In this document: positions 25,950 through 34,173 of the stretch, piece after piece
How the letters are laid out: each line of letters begins with the position of its first letter
How positions within the stretch are numbered: the first letter of the stretch is position 1
Source of the DNA: Thermoplasmata archaeon
Lineage (GTDB): Archaea; Thermoplasmatota; Thermoplasmata; Lutacidiplasmatales; UBA184
DNA length: 64,000 bases
Reading direction: 5' to 3'
Assembly: GCA_027314165.1 (NCBI GenBank)
Contig: DAHVCH010000006.1
Coordinates: 1 to 64,000, forward strand
Notes under the pieces: model-generated
Told to the model about the DNA's origin: nothing
Seen by the model: only the letters and a program-made list of their open reading frames with translations
Database searches by the model: none
Made by a program: the position numbers and the translations under genes

Positions 25950-26879
25950 ATGGTCGACGCCGGCATTCTGGTCCTCCTCGGGATCATCGGGGCCGGAATG
26001 GCCGGGCTCAACCTCTGGATCCTCTTCCAGTTCTTCCCGAGGAATGCGCTGACCCCCACCTGGTCCCGGGCGATCCTGGTCTCCTATCTCTTGATCGCTT
26101 CCGTGGCCCTCTGGGTCTCGGTGGATTTTGACCTGCTCTCGGGCAACACGTCCGTCGGCTGGACCGCCGTGATGTTCGGCCTCCAGTTCATGATGATGTC
26201 CCCGTTCGTGTGGGTCGTCCCCCTCATCTTCAAGGGTGACACCATCCGGGTCCGCTTCTCCTCCTGGCGCTGGCCGGTCTTCCTGACCTTCCTGGTGCTC
26301 GCCAACGAGCTCGCGATGGGGGCCTCCTTCGTCGGGGTGACCCTCGGGGTCGGGGCCCTCGCTCCTCCAGGGCCGTGGGGCGTGCTCCTGGGCGCCTCTC
26401 GCTCGATCCTCTCGGTCTGGTTCCTCTGGGTCATGTTCGCGAACATGGTGCCGCTCCTCTTCTTCGCCCGCTTGCCCTCGCTCGAGCGCTGGGCCCTCCT
26501 CACCCTCGCAGCGAGCGGGGTCGTCGCTCCGCTGGTGGAGGTCCAGCCCTGGGTGGGGCTGGCGGCGGTCGCGGTCGTCATGGCGGGCGCGCTCGGGTTC
26601 CTCGTCCTTCGCCTCTTCCGTGCCTCCGGCGCCCCCGTGGAGAACCCCCGCCTGCTGACGGCCGTGGTGGTCGCCTTCGCCGCGATGGTCCTCTCGCAGG
26701 TCGCCTTCCTCCTCCGTCCAGGGAGCCCTTGGGCGCCGGTGCCCTTCGCCCTGGTCATGTTCGGGGTGATGGCCTCTGAGCTGCTCTTCGTCGTCCGCTC
26801 CATCCTGACGCCGTCGCACGTCGAGCCGACCGGGCTGCCCGCCGAGCTAGAGGTCAACTCGGCTTCACCCGCAGATTAA
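25950..26879 (+). CDS. Polytopic membrane protein of the oxidase operon
   Basis: A 309-residue protein with about eight helices and no cofactor motif beyond scattered Met residues (FGLQFMMMSPF). It follows ctaA by 86 nt in the same direction. The LANELAMGASF block resembles LNEFLMGWTF in the N-terminal half of the polyferredoxin at 50265-52427, and the following helix-loop pattern is similar, so the two may share a membrane domain. Function unknown; an oxidase subunit or quinone-binding module is possible. Confidence 0.7.
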   Translation: MVDAGILVLLGIIGAGMAGLNLWILFQFFPRNALTPTWSRAILVSYLLIASVALWVSVDFDLLSGNTSVGWTAVMFGLQFMMMSPFVWVVPLIFKGDTIRVRFSSWRWPVFLTFLVLANELAMGASFVGVTLGVGALAPPGPWGVLLGASRSILSVWFLWVMFANMVPLLFFARLPSLERWALLTLAASGVVAPLVEVQPWVGLAAVAVVMAGALGFLVLRLFRASGAPVENPRLLTAVVVAFAAMVLSQVAFLLRPGSPWAPVPFALVMFGVMASELLFVVRSILTPSHVEPTGLPAELEVNSASPAD

Positions 26880-26914
26880 GGGCAAGCTGTCGCACCCGTG
26901 AGGGGGGGATCCGG

Positions 26915-27595
26915 GTGACCGACAACGAGTTCCTGCGCGAGGCGCTCCCAAGGGTGCGGACGCTGTGGAAGCGCGACCCCAAGGGGATGTCCCTCGACCT
27001 GCTCCGAGTCGGGATCGGGTTCGTCTGGGCGCTCAACCTGATCTTCGTGCTCGCGCCGAGCAACGGGTTCTTCTCCGGGTTCCAGGGGGTCGCGAGCGGG
27101 TTCGGACAGTCCAGCCTCGGCGGTCCCGGCTTTGCCAACCTCGTGGCGGGCCACGCGGAGTTCTTCGCCTGGATGATCGCGATCGTGACCGCCTACCTCG
27201 CCGTGGCTTTCCTCTTGGGGATCACGACGCGGCTCGCGTGCCTCGTCGGGATCGCGGCGTCCATCGCCTTCCTCTTGACGCAGTTCTACTCGACCTTCGC
27301 TCTAAACGGCACCGGGACCGACGTCGGTCCGCACCCGCTCTACCTCCTGATCTACCTCATCCTCTTCGCGGGCGGGGCGGGGCAGTACTTCGCCTTCGAC
27401 CACTGGGTCTGGGCGAGCGGGAACGCGAGGTTCCCGAGGCTCTCCAGCTGGATCGCCTCGCCCCGTGACCTTCCGTGCAACGCCACCTGCCCGAGGGCGG
27501 GGTACCTCCGGGTCGCAGGGCCCGAGCCTCACCTCGAGGGCTCGGCGGCCGCCCCGACGGGTGCGGGCGGCGAGAACGCGCCCGGCGCCACGTAA
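26915..27595 (+). CDS. DoxX/DoxD-like membrane protein
   Basis: A 226-residue protein with four helices and the DoxX-type opening LLRVGIGFVWALNLIFVLAP, a loop, then LAVAFLLGITTRLACLVGIAA and a final helix with YLLIYLILFAGGAGQYFAFD. Such proteins occur as small subunits of archaeal terminal quinol or thiosulfate:quinone oxidoreductases and as redox membrane proteins. Two cysteines in PCNATCP near the end could form a disulfide. GTG start. It closes the oxidase gene run. Confidence 0.78.
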   Translation: MTDNEFLREALPRVRTLWKRDPKGMSLDLLRVGIGFVWALNLIFVLAPSNGFFSGFQGVASGFGQSSLGGPGFANLVAGHAEFFAWMIAIVTAYLAVAFLLGITTRLACLVGIAASIAFLLTQFYSTFALNGTGTDVGPHPLYLLIYLILFAGGAGQYFAFDHWVWASGNARFPRLSSWIASPRDLPCNATCPRAGYLRVAGPEPHLEGSAAAPTGAGGENAPGAT

Positions 27596-27638
27596 CCCCC
27601 GCTCCGGCCGAACCGCGCGAATGGGCCCTCTGGGCGGC

Positions 27639-27646
27639 GTTATCTC
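27639..27646 (+). promoter_or_regulatory. TATA-like box for ctaB
   Basis: GTTATCTC, 32 nt before the ATG at 27672; the same GTTAT core is used before tatA and the double cupredoxin. Confidence 0.5.
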
Positions 27647-27671
27647 CCCTGCGGAGCTCGGAGCTGGGCCG

Positions 27672-28574
27672 ATGACCGACCTTCCCGGTGCGGTCCCCAG
27701 GTGGGGAGCGTACGTCTCGCTCCTCAAGCCCGGCATCACCGGTCTCATCCTGCTGATGGCCGTGGCGGGGTTCTTCGCCGGGGACCCCACCTATCCGCCC
27801 CCCTGGGTGAAGCTCGGGGGGATCCTTCTTGCCGGAGGGATGGCCAGCGGAGGCGCCGCCGCCCTGAACCACTGGTACGACCGCGACATCGACGCCCGGA
27901 TGAAGCGGACCCGGGACCGCCCCCTTCCAAGCGAGGCGGTCTCCCCCAACCACGCCCTCGTCCTCGGTCTCCTGCTGACCGCACTCTCGCTCCCCATCGC
28001 CTACCTCGCCGTGAACCTCCTCTCGATGCTGGCGATGGCCTCGGGCTCCGTCGTCTACGTCCTCGTCTACACCGTCTGGCTGAAGCGGAGGACCCGCTGG
28101 AACATCGTGGTCGGGGGGTACGCCGGGAGCGCCCCGGTCCTCGCCGGTTGCGCTGCCGCCGTGGGGTCGTTCACGCCCGCCGGCCTTCTCCTCGCGCTCC
28201 TGGTCTTCCTATGGACCCCGCCGCACTTCTGGTCCCTCGCGGTGGCCCTCAAGGACGACTACGGCCGGACCGAACTGCCGATGCTGCCGGTCCCCGGCGA
28301 CCTGACGAGGTCCGCGCGCGTGGTGGTGGTCTCCGCCCTGCTCCTGCTCGTTCCCACCGCGGCCTTCGTCCTCCTGCCCGTGTCCTTCCGCCTCTTCCTG
28401 GTGCTCGCGCTCGTCCTCGGCCTCGGCTTCGTGGCCACCACCTGGCCGATGCTCAAGAACGTCTCACGCCCGGTGGCGATCCGGGGGTTCATCGCCTCCG
28501 GCCTCTATCTCATCGGCGTCGCCCTCGCCATGGTCGCCGACTGGGGATGGGTCTCGCTCCCGTTCCTCCGGTGA
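27672..28574 (+). CDS. ctaB: Protoheme IX farnesyltransferase (heme O synthase)
   Basis: It adds the farnesyl chain to heme b, feeding CtaA. The 300-residue UbiA-family protein has LLKPGITGLILLMAVAGFF, the first Asp-rich prenyl-diphosphate motif NHWYDRDIDARMKRTRDRPLP, and WTPPHFWSLAVALKDDYGRTELPMLPV, the second motif region. About eight helices. The ATG start follows its own TATA-like box, and the upstream ORF-track extension is excluded. Confidence 0.95.
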   Translation: MTDLPGAVPRWGAYVSLLKPGITGLILLMAVAGFFAGDPTYPPPWVKLGGILLAGGMASGGAAALNHWYDRDIDARMKRTRDRPLPSEAVSPNHALVLGLLLTALSLPIAYLAVNLLSMLAMASGSVVYVLVYTVWLKRRTRWNIVVGGYAGSAPVLAGCAAAVGSFTPAGLLLALLVFLWTPPHFWSLAVALKDDYGRTELPMLPVPGDLTRSARVVVVSALLLLVPTAAFVLLPVSFRLFLVLALVLGLGFVATTWPMLKNVSRPVAIRGFIASGLYLIGVALAMVADWGWVSLPFLR

Positions 28575-28635
28575 TCGCTCTCCCCCTGGGATCGGGGAGC
28601 GCCCACCTCCGGGCGGGTCCCGGGCTGACACAGAG

Positions 28636-28643
28636 GATATATC
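28636..28643 (+). promoter_or_regulatory. TATA box for the gene at 28673
   Basis: GATATATC, a strong box A sequence 33 nt before the ATG. Confidence 0.65.
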
Positions 28644-28672
28644 GCCCCGCAGGGATTTCGTTCAAGGTTCAC

Positions 28673-29491
28673 ATGCCGAAGGCACGTACGAGGTCTGCTT
28701 CCCCGGCCCCCGCGGCGGGCTCGAAGCCCTCCCCCCTCCCTCCTCCGACCCCGGTCGCTTCCCCCGAGGAGGAGCGCCAGGCGATCGTGGCCACCCTCCA
28801 GAAGATGGGGTTCGCCGCCATCTCGCGGCGGGGCCCCTCTCCCTGGGAGAGCGCGGACCTGTGGGTCCGCTCCTCCAGGAACCGGTCGGTCCTCCCCGTG
28901 CTCGTCGAGCGCGTCGACCCGCCCTCCGTCGAGGAGCGGACCCGCCGGCTCCTCGAGCGGTGGTCCCAGGGGCTCCGTCTCACGGCGACCCCCCAGCAGG
29001 GCGGCTCGAGCATCCTGGTCGTCGACAGCGACAGCTCTGCGGAGCTCGCGAGCCGGGGGATGGTCGCGGCCTCCCCCCTGCCGCTCTCGCTGGCGGTCTC
29101 CCGGACCCGGATCCTGGTCCACCCTCGCCGGACCGGAGAGGCCGTCTCGGCCCCGCACTGGCACCGGCTGCGTCTCCCTCCCCGCGTGGTCCTCATGCTC
29201 GCAACCGGGGCCCTCGTGGGGCTCGCCGAGCGGGCGGAGCAGGCGGAGGCCGGCGAGGCGGGAGGGGCCGCCCCGATCGACGTGGAGGGGATGTTCCGCG
29301 CCCTGCGCAGCGTGTTCTCCATCGACGTCGAGGGGTCCTTCGGGGTGACCCGGGAGGAGGATGCGATGTTCCTCATGTACCAGCTCGCGCTGAAGGAGAC
29401 CTACGCCCCCGGCGACCAGGGAGCGAGCCTGCACGAACTGGTGAACAACCCCAAAGGGCCCGGCGCGCGTCTCCCCTGGTTCGCGATCTGA
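28673..29491 (+). CDS. Uncharacterised protein, 272 residues
   Basis: Starts at MPKARTRSASPAP after a strong TATA box. A disordered Ser/Pro N-terminus is followed by EEERQAIVATLQKMGF and an alpha/beta domain (LPVLVERVDPPSVEERTRRLLERW ... SSILVVDSDSSAEL) resembling a restriction-endonuclease-like or Rossmann-type fold, then helices ending in DVEGMFRALRSVFSIDVEGSFGV and LMYQLALKETYAPGD. No catalytic motif is certain. It could be a lineage-specific protein; function not assigned. Confidence 0.65.
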   Translation: MPKARTRSASPAPAAGSKPSPLPPPTPVASPEEERQAIVATLQKMGFAAISRRGPSPWESADLWVRSSRNRSVLPVLVERVDPPSVEERTRRLLERWSQGLRLTATPQQGGSSILVVDSDSSAELASRGMVAASPLPLSLAVSRTRILVHPRRTGEAVSAPHWHRLRLPPRVVLMLATGALVGLAERAEQAEAGEAGGAAPIDVEGMFRALRSVFSIDVEGSFGVTREEDAMFLMYQLALKETYAPGDQGASLHELVNNPKGPGARLPWFAI

Positions 29492-29551
29492 AGCTCGGAG
29501 AGGGCGCAAAGCCGGCGGGGCCGGCCCTGGGCTGAGGTTCTTTCGTCTCTC

Positions 29552-29560
29552 CGTTCAAAT
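29552..29560 (+). promoter_or_regulatory. TATA-like box for the gene at 29591
   Basis: TTCAAATAG, 35 nt before the ATG. Confidence 0.5.
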
Positions 29561-29590
29561 AGGCCTGTCCGATAGCGTCGGGGGCGGCTC

Positions 29591-30601
29591 ATGGGCTTCT
29601 TGGGCACGTTGGGACTGGTCCTCGGAGCCCTGGCTCTGGCCGTGGGCCTCGCGCTGATCCTGCTCCCGCTCGACTTCCAGTCCGCCTCCCCCCAGTTGGT
29701 GAACCAGTTCAAGGCCTCGAACGGGGCGGCGATCCTGAAGATCCAGGTCCCGAACGCCACCTTCTCCCTGGGCGGGGGCTCGCTCACGATCCAGTGGGCC
29801 ACCGCGGCGACCACGCCCATCACGGCGTTCCTCTACACTCTGAGCGAAGGGGAGTGGGTGTGGGCGGGGAACCAGCCCACCACGGCCGCGTTGAGCTCAC
29901 AGTCGGTCCCGGCCTCCCAGGGCTCGCTCTCCGCAAGCTCGCTCCACCCCGGAGCTTGGTATGCGCTCCTGCTCTACGAGAACAGCACCGAGGTCGCCTC
30001 CGTCTCGGTGACCTGGTCCGGGAGCCTGTTCCTGCCCTACGCGGAGCTCGGGATACCCCTCACGGGCATCGGGGCCATCATCCTGGTCGCGACGATCGCC
30101 CTCTCCCGGCCCCGGCCGACGCCCGACGAGGCCGCCACCGCGTACGAGACCACCCCCGAGTCCTACGCCTTCGCCTCCGGCACCCCGATGGTGATGGAGC
30201 CGGCGCTCGCGTCCCCTGCCCCCATGTTCGCGCTCGAGTCTCCTCCTTCCGACCCCTCCTTCTCCTCGGCACCCATGACGGAGCCCGTAGCCTCGCCCGT
30301 CTTTCCGCCCTCCTCGGCGACCGCCCCGAAGATCGTCCTGCCCCCGGACGAGCCCCCGCCCAGGAGGGGCTGGAAGGCGACGCCCCTGGGACGGCTGGGA
30401 GGAGGACGAAGCGCCGTCGTGCCGCAGACGGACCTCGCTCCCGGCCGCCCACTCGTGGCGACGTCGGTGGATGCTCCGAAGGCGGGCGCGGCCGCCGCGC
30501 CCTCTGGTCCGGGGGACCGGTTCAAGTGTCCGCGCTGCGGGCTCGTGATCGGGGACGAGAGCTGGCTATTCTGTCCTCGTTGCCGCTCCGGGCTTGACTG
30601 A
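29591..30601 (+). CDS. Membrane protein with C-terminal zinc ribbon
   Basis: A 336-residue protein with an N-terminal helix (GTLGLVLGALALAVGLALILL), an extracellular beta domain (30-155), a second helix (LGIPLTGIGAIILVATIALS), a long disordered Pro/Ala/Ser cytoplasmic linker and a terminal zinc ribbon with FKCPRCG and LFCPRCRSGLD. Both termini of the membrane part suggest a cytoplasmic zinc domain tethered to an external sensor. No known family is recognised. It has its own TATA-like box. Confidence 0.72.
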   Translation: MGFLGTLGLVLGALALAVGLALILLPLDFQSASPQLVNQFKASNGAAILKIQVPNATFSLGGGSLTIQWATAATTPITAFLYTLSEGEWVWAGNQPTTAALSSQSVPASQGSLSASSLHPGAWYALLLYENSTEVASVSVTWSGSLFLPYAELGIPLTGIGAIILVATIALSRPRPTPDEAATAYETTPESYAFASGTPMVMEPALASPAPMFALESPPSDPSFSSAPMTEPVASPVFPPSSATAPKIVLPPDEPPPRRGWKATPLGRLGGGRSAVVPQTDLAPGRPLVATSVDAPKAGAAAAPSGPGDRFKCPRCGLVIGDESWLFCPRCRSGLD

Positions 30602-30667
30602 GCGAGCTTCACGGGAACCAAGGGCATTTGACCCTGGCAGGCTGCGTGGAGGGGAAGGATCGGAAGG

Positions 30668-31612
30668 ATGGTCGAGATCGAGCCGACACCGGTCGACGAG
30701 GAGAGCTCCCCGCCGATGGTCCGTCCCACGGTGCCGGAGGCGGACGCGCTCATCGGGAAGCGGAACCCCGTGCTCGACCACGGGTTCGTGGTCCTGGTCG
30801 ACTACATGGGGAACGACAACGCCATCGTCCAGGCGGCGCGCGTCTCCTACGGTCTCGGGACGAAATCGGCCCGGGACGACCGGGGCCTCATCCGGTACCT
30901 CATGCGCCACCGGCACACCACGCCGTTCGAGATGGTGGAGCTCAAGTTCCTGGTGAAGCTCCCCATCTTCGTCGCCCGCCAGATGGTGCGCCACCGCACC
31001 GTCTCCCTGAACGAGGTCAGTTACCGCTACAGCGTCGCTCCGGACGAGTTCCACGTCCCCGCCTCGGAGGCGATCGCCGTCCAGTCGAAGCGGAATCGCC
31101 AGGGAAGGGCGGAGAAGCTCCCTCCCGAGCAGGCCTCCGCCTTCCAGGCCGAGGTCCGCCGCCTCTCCCAGGACGCCTACCGGGCCTACGAGAAGGCCCT
31201 CGAGCAAGGCACCGCCCGGGAGCTCGCCCGGATCGTGCTGCCGGTGAACTTCTACACCCAGTGGTACTGGAAGATCAACCTCCACAACCTCTTCCACTTC
31301 CTCTCTCTGCGGCTCGACGCCCACGCCCAGGAGGAGATCCGTCTCTACGCCCAGGCCATGGTCCCTGCCGTGAAGGCCGTGACCCCGGTGGCCTACCAGG
31401 CGTTCGAGGACTTCGTGCTCGGGGCGGAAGAGCTCACCCGGCTGGAGAAGGTCGCGCTGCGCGCCATGCTCGAGGGACGTACCGCGGAGGAGGCGTGCCT
31501 CCGCGCAGGGCTCCCTCTCCTGCGGGCGGACGGGAAACCGATGCGGACGGGAGAAGGTGTCGAGTTCCTGGAGAAGCTCGAAAGGATCCGCGCGGCCTCC
31601 GCCGGCCTATGA
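30668..31612 (+). CDS. thyX: Flavin-dependent thymidylate synthase
   Basis: It makes dTMP from dUMP with FAD and methylene-tetrahydrofolate. The diagnostic ThyX motif is RHRTVSLNEVSYRYS (RHRxxSxNExSxRY). The upstream MRHRHTTPFEMVELKF and downstream LPVNFYTQWYWKINLHNLFHFLSLR also match the family. At 314 residues it is longer than most ThyX, with a C-terminal helical extension after residue 250 (EELTRLEKVALRAMLEGRT). The ATG at 30668 has a GGAAGG element before it. Confidence 0.95.
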   Translation: MVEIEPTPVDEESSPPMVRPTVPEADALIGKRNPVLDHGFVVLVDYMGNDNAIVQAARVSYGLGTKSARDDRGLIRYLMRHRHTTPFEMVELKFLVKLPIFVARQMVRHRTVSLNEVSYRYSVAPDEFHVPASEAIAVQSKRNRQGRAEKLPPEQASAFQAEVRRLSQDAYRAYEKALEQGTARELARIVLPVNFYTQWYWKINLHNLFHFLSLRLDAHAQEEIRLYAQAMVPAVKAVTPVAYQAFEDFVLGAEELTRLEKVALRAMLEGRTAEEACLRAGLPLLRADGKPMRTGEGVEFLEKLERIRAASAGL

Positions 31613-31646
31613 ACCCCCGGCGCCTCCCGTCCCGCGGGGCACGAAC

Positions 31647-32327
31647 ATGAGCGAAGAGCTGTGGAGCAAGGTCGATGAGCGGCTGGTCAAGGTCCTACCC
31701 TCCGACCCGGCGCTGCGCGAGGCGCTGGCGGATAGCGAACGCGCGAGACTCCCCAACATCCAGGTCTCTCGGCTCCAGGGCATGTTCCTCCACATCCTCG
31801 CGCTCGCCTCGGGGGCGCGAAACGTGCTCGAGGTGGGGACGCTCGGGGGCTACAGCACCATCTGGCTCGGTCGGGCGCTTCCGGAGGGGGGGCGGCTCTT
31901 GAGCCTCGAGCTCGAGCCGAAGCACGCCGAGATCGCTCGCGCGAACCTGGAGCGCGCCGGCCTCAAGGACCGGGTGGAGGTCCGGGTCGGTCCGGCGCTG
32001 GCCTCCCTCTCCCGGCTGGAGGCGGAGGGAGCGGGGCCGTTCGACCTCACGTTCATCGACGCGGACAAGCCCAACAACCTCGCGTACTTCCAGGCCGCTC
32101 TGCGGCTCTCACGCCCCGGCTCGCTCATCGTCGTGGACAACATGGTGCGTCGTGGCGAGATCCTCGACGCGGAGAGCACCGACCCGCGGGTCGTGGGTTC
32201 GCGTGAGCTCCTCAAGCACCTGGAGAACGAGCCTCGGGTCGTGGCGACGGTCATCCAGACCGTCGGGGAGAAGGGTCACGACGGCTTCGCGCTCGCCCGG
32301 GTCCTCGGGGCCTCTCCCGCCCCTTGA
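31647..32327 (+). CDS. Class I O-methyltransferase
   Basis: A 226-residue protein of the catechol/caffeoyl-CoA O-methyltransferase type: NVLEVGTLGGYSTIWLGRALPEGGRLLSLE is the SAM site, DLTFIDADKPNNLAYF binds the metal (Asp residues) and IVVDNMVRRGEILD completes it. Divalent-metal dependent methylation of a vicinal diol or related acceptor is expected; the substrate is unknown. Starts at ATG 31647, 34 nt after thyX. Confidence 0.88.
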   Translation: MSEELWSKVDERLVKVLPSDPALREALADSERARLPNIQVSRLQGMFLHILALASGARNVLEVGTLGGYSTIWLGRALPEGGRLLSLELEPKHAEIARANLERAGLKDRVEVRVGPALASLSRLEAEGAGPFDLTFIDADKPNNLAYFQAALRLSRPGSLIVVDNMVRRGEILDAESTDPRVVGSRELLKHLENEPRVVATVIQTVGEKGHDGFALARVLGASPAP

Positions 32328-32342
32328 CCGCACTCGCGCGGA

Positions 32343-33203
32343 TCAGAACCCCTTCTTGCGCGCCTCTTCGGAGAGCTCGAAGCGCTCGAAGCTCGCCCAG
32401 AGCTCGAACCCGAGCTCGAGCAGGGGCCGCGGAGGCACGCGCCCCTCGGCGCTGAGACAGAGCGGGAGCGGGGCCCCCGGCCCTTCCTTGGCCAGGACCT
32501 CGCGCACGAGCGCGGTCGCGTAGCCCTTCTCCCGCGCCGTGGTGGCCGTGCCCACGGCGAAGAGCCCGCTCGCCGCCCCGTGCGCGTGGAAGAGGCCGAA
32601 GGAGACCGGGCCTTCCCGAGCGCGAGCGAGGTACGGGACGACCCGTTCCCCGGGGTGGGGGTGGGCCATGGCCACTTCCAGGTAACGCCGGACCTCTTCC
32701 CGGTAGCGGGCCTGCGACTCCACGAGAAGGTCGACGAACGTCCCCAGCTCGTCCTCCGGGACGCGGTCGACCTGGAGCTCCCCGTAGGGGTCGGACCGGG
32801 CCGCCCCGCTGGGCACCGGACGCGCTCCCGACCAGACCATCAGGTGTCGGTGATGGTCCTCGCCGCGCGAGCGGTAGCCCATGAGACGGAGGGCCCCGAC
32901 GAGGTGAGGCTGGGACGGCCGAAGGGGAAGCTCGAAGGCCGGTCGCAGGGCCCGCTGGTAGTAGTGTTCGAGCGTCCGCTCGAGGAAGGCCGCGGTCCTC
33001 CCGGGGCCGCAGCGGGCGTCCTGCACGTAGTTGAAACGCGGCACCGGGACCTTCTCGTTCACAACGAGATGGGCCTCGGTAAGCTCGACCGCGTGTCCGG
33101 CGAAGAGCTCGCAGAAGTGCCGCTCCTCGCGGAGCGCGAGGGCGAGCAGCGCGGGGGATGGGAGAGGGGCCTCGCGCCCTCCCTGCGGCCTATCGTCAGT
33201 CAC
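32343..33203 (-). CDS. GNAT-family acetyltransferase
   Basis: A 286-residue protein whose C-terminal half carries a GNAT fold: LFAVGTATTAREKGYATALVREVL is the acetyl-CoA loop (motif A), followed by LELGFELWASFERFEL. The N-terminal half (HAVELTEAHLVVNEKVPVPRFNYVQD) looks like a degenerate second GNAT domain. The ATG overlaps the upstream VOC gene end by eight bases. Substrate unknown. Confidence 0.78.
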   Translation of the reverse strand: MTDDRPQGGREAPLPSPALLALALREERHFCELFAGHAVELTEAHLVVNEKVPVPRFNYVQDARCGPGRTAAFLERTLEHYYQRALRPAFELPLRPSQPHLVGALRLMGYRSRGEDHHRHLMVWSGARPVPSGAARSDPYGELQVDRVPEDELGTFVDLLVESQARYREEVRRYLEVAMAHPHPGERVVPYLARAREGPVSFGLFHAHGAASGLFAVGTATTAREKGYATALVREVLAKEGPGAPLPLCLSAEGRVPPRPLLELGFELWASFERFELSEEARKKGF

Positions 33204-33687
33204 GGTCCTTGCGCCGGGGGGATTGGATCTCCAGCCGGTTCCCGAAGGGATCGTGAACGTAGAACCGTCGCCACGACGGCAGGTCCGCCTGAGGCAGTGT
33301 CGCGATGCCGTGCGTCTCGAAGAACTGCCGTGCGGTCTCGAGGTCGTCGACGATGAACCCCACGTGCCGACGGGAAGGGGTCCGGAACTGGCCGACCTCC
33401 ACCGAGAGGTGGAGCTCGAGCTCCCCCACGCGGTACCACAGCCCGCCGTTCGCCCGGAGCTCCTTCGGCTTCTCGATCTCGGTGAGCGCGAGGATCTCGG
33501 TGTAGAAGGCGCGCGCGGCGGGCTCGCCTCCCGGAGGGATCGTGAGGTTCACGTGCTGGACTCCCCGGACCCCGAGACCTTCGGAGCGTTCGTGAGCGCG
33601 GCTTCCCGCCTTGCGGACCCCGGTGCGGGACCGGGAGGGCCGGTCGGGGCGTGGCGCGGTCTTGCCGACGGAGGGTCGTGTCGGCAA
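33196..33687 (-). CDS. VOC-superfamily (glyoxalase-type) protein
   Basis: The recognisable domain runs from VRGVQHVNLTIPPG, with the metal-site His, through WYRVGELELHLSVEV (Glu, His) and RRHVGFIVDDLETARQFF to FYVHDPFGNRLEIQ with the final Glu ligand. That is a single-chain VOC domain of about 125 residues. The open frame continues far upstream without conserved sequence. No ATG or GTG lies before the domain, so the start is taken as TTG 33687, giving 163 residues. Substrate unknown. Confidence 0.72.
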   Translation of the reverse strand: MPTRPSVGKTAPRPDRPSRSRTGVRKAGSRAHERSEGLGVRGVQHVNLTIPPGGEPAARAFYTEILALTEIEKPKELRANGGLWYRVGELELHLSVEVGQFRTPSRRHVGFIVDDLETARQFFETHGIATLPQADLPSWRRFYVHDPFGNRLEIQSPRRKDRD

Positions 33688-33704
33688 GGGGCTACCAGGC
33701 CCGC

Positions 33705-34022
33705 TCAGGCCGCCTCGGAGTCTCCGTCGTCGAGGTCGTCGTCCTCGTCCTCGAGGCCGTCCTCGCCGGCGGCTTCCTGCTCGAACTCCTTCGAGCAGTC
33801 GGGGCAGAGGAAGACGGTCCGGTGGTCCTCGGTGTCCTCGACGACGGTCCAACCGGTGGTGTCGAACGTGAAGCCCTCGTAGGGGGTGTTGCCCTCGAAC
33901 TGGAGGGCGGCGGCATGGTCGCACCCTTCCATCCCACAGGCGACGGGGACGCTGGTGCCTTTGGTCGCAGGTGGCGTCATGCTCTCCTTCGAGCGGGCGC
34001 CGCTTCGCGCCTTCTCGCTCAT
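33705..34022 (-). CDS. Small zinc-binding protein with acidic tail
   Basis: A 105-residue protein. Cysteines in VACGMEGCDH and FLCPDCSKEF could bind one zinc. The tail is almost wholly Asp/Glu (EDGLEDEDDDLDDGDSEAA), as in proteins contacting basic partners. The ATG at 34022 lies about 28 nt after a minus-strand TTATCT box, so the longer ORF-track start is rejected. Family not recognised. Confidence 0.68.
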   Translation of the reverse strand: MSEKARSGARSKESMTPPATKGTSVPVACGMEGCDHAAALQFEGNTPYEGFTFDTTGWTVVEDTEDHRTVFLCPDCSKEFEQEAAGEDGLEDEDDDLDDGDSEAA

Positions 34023-34045
34023 GCGAGGTGCACGACGAAAGGCGC

Positions 34046-34053
34046 AGATAAGG
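34046..34053 (-). promoter_or_regulatory. TATA-like box for the small zinc protein
   Basis: Minus-strand CCTTATCT, about 28 nt before the ATG at 34022; suggests a leaderless message. Confidence 0.5.
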
Positions 34054-34173
34054 GCATCGCGCGGGGGGGGTCCCGGAGCGGGCCGGCCCGCCGGACGAGC
34101 CGTTCGTCGCCTGGCTCCCCGGCGCCGGGAGCTGAGTTCGCAAGCCTCATGCGGAGGACCCCGTGCCCACGAC

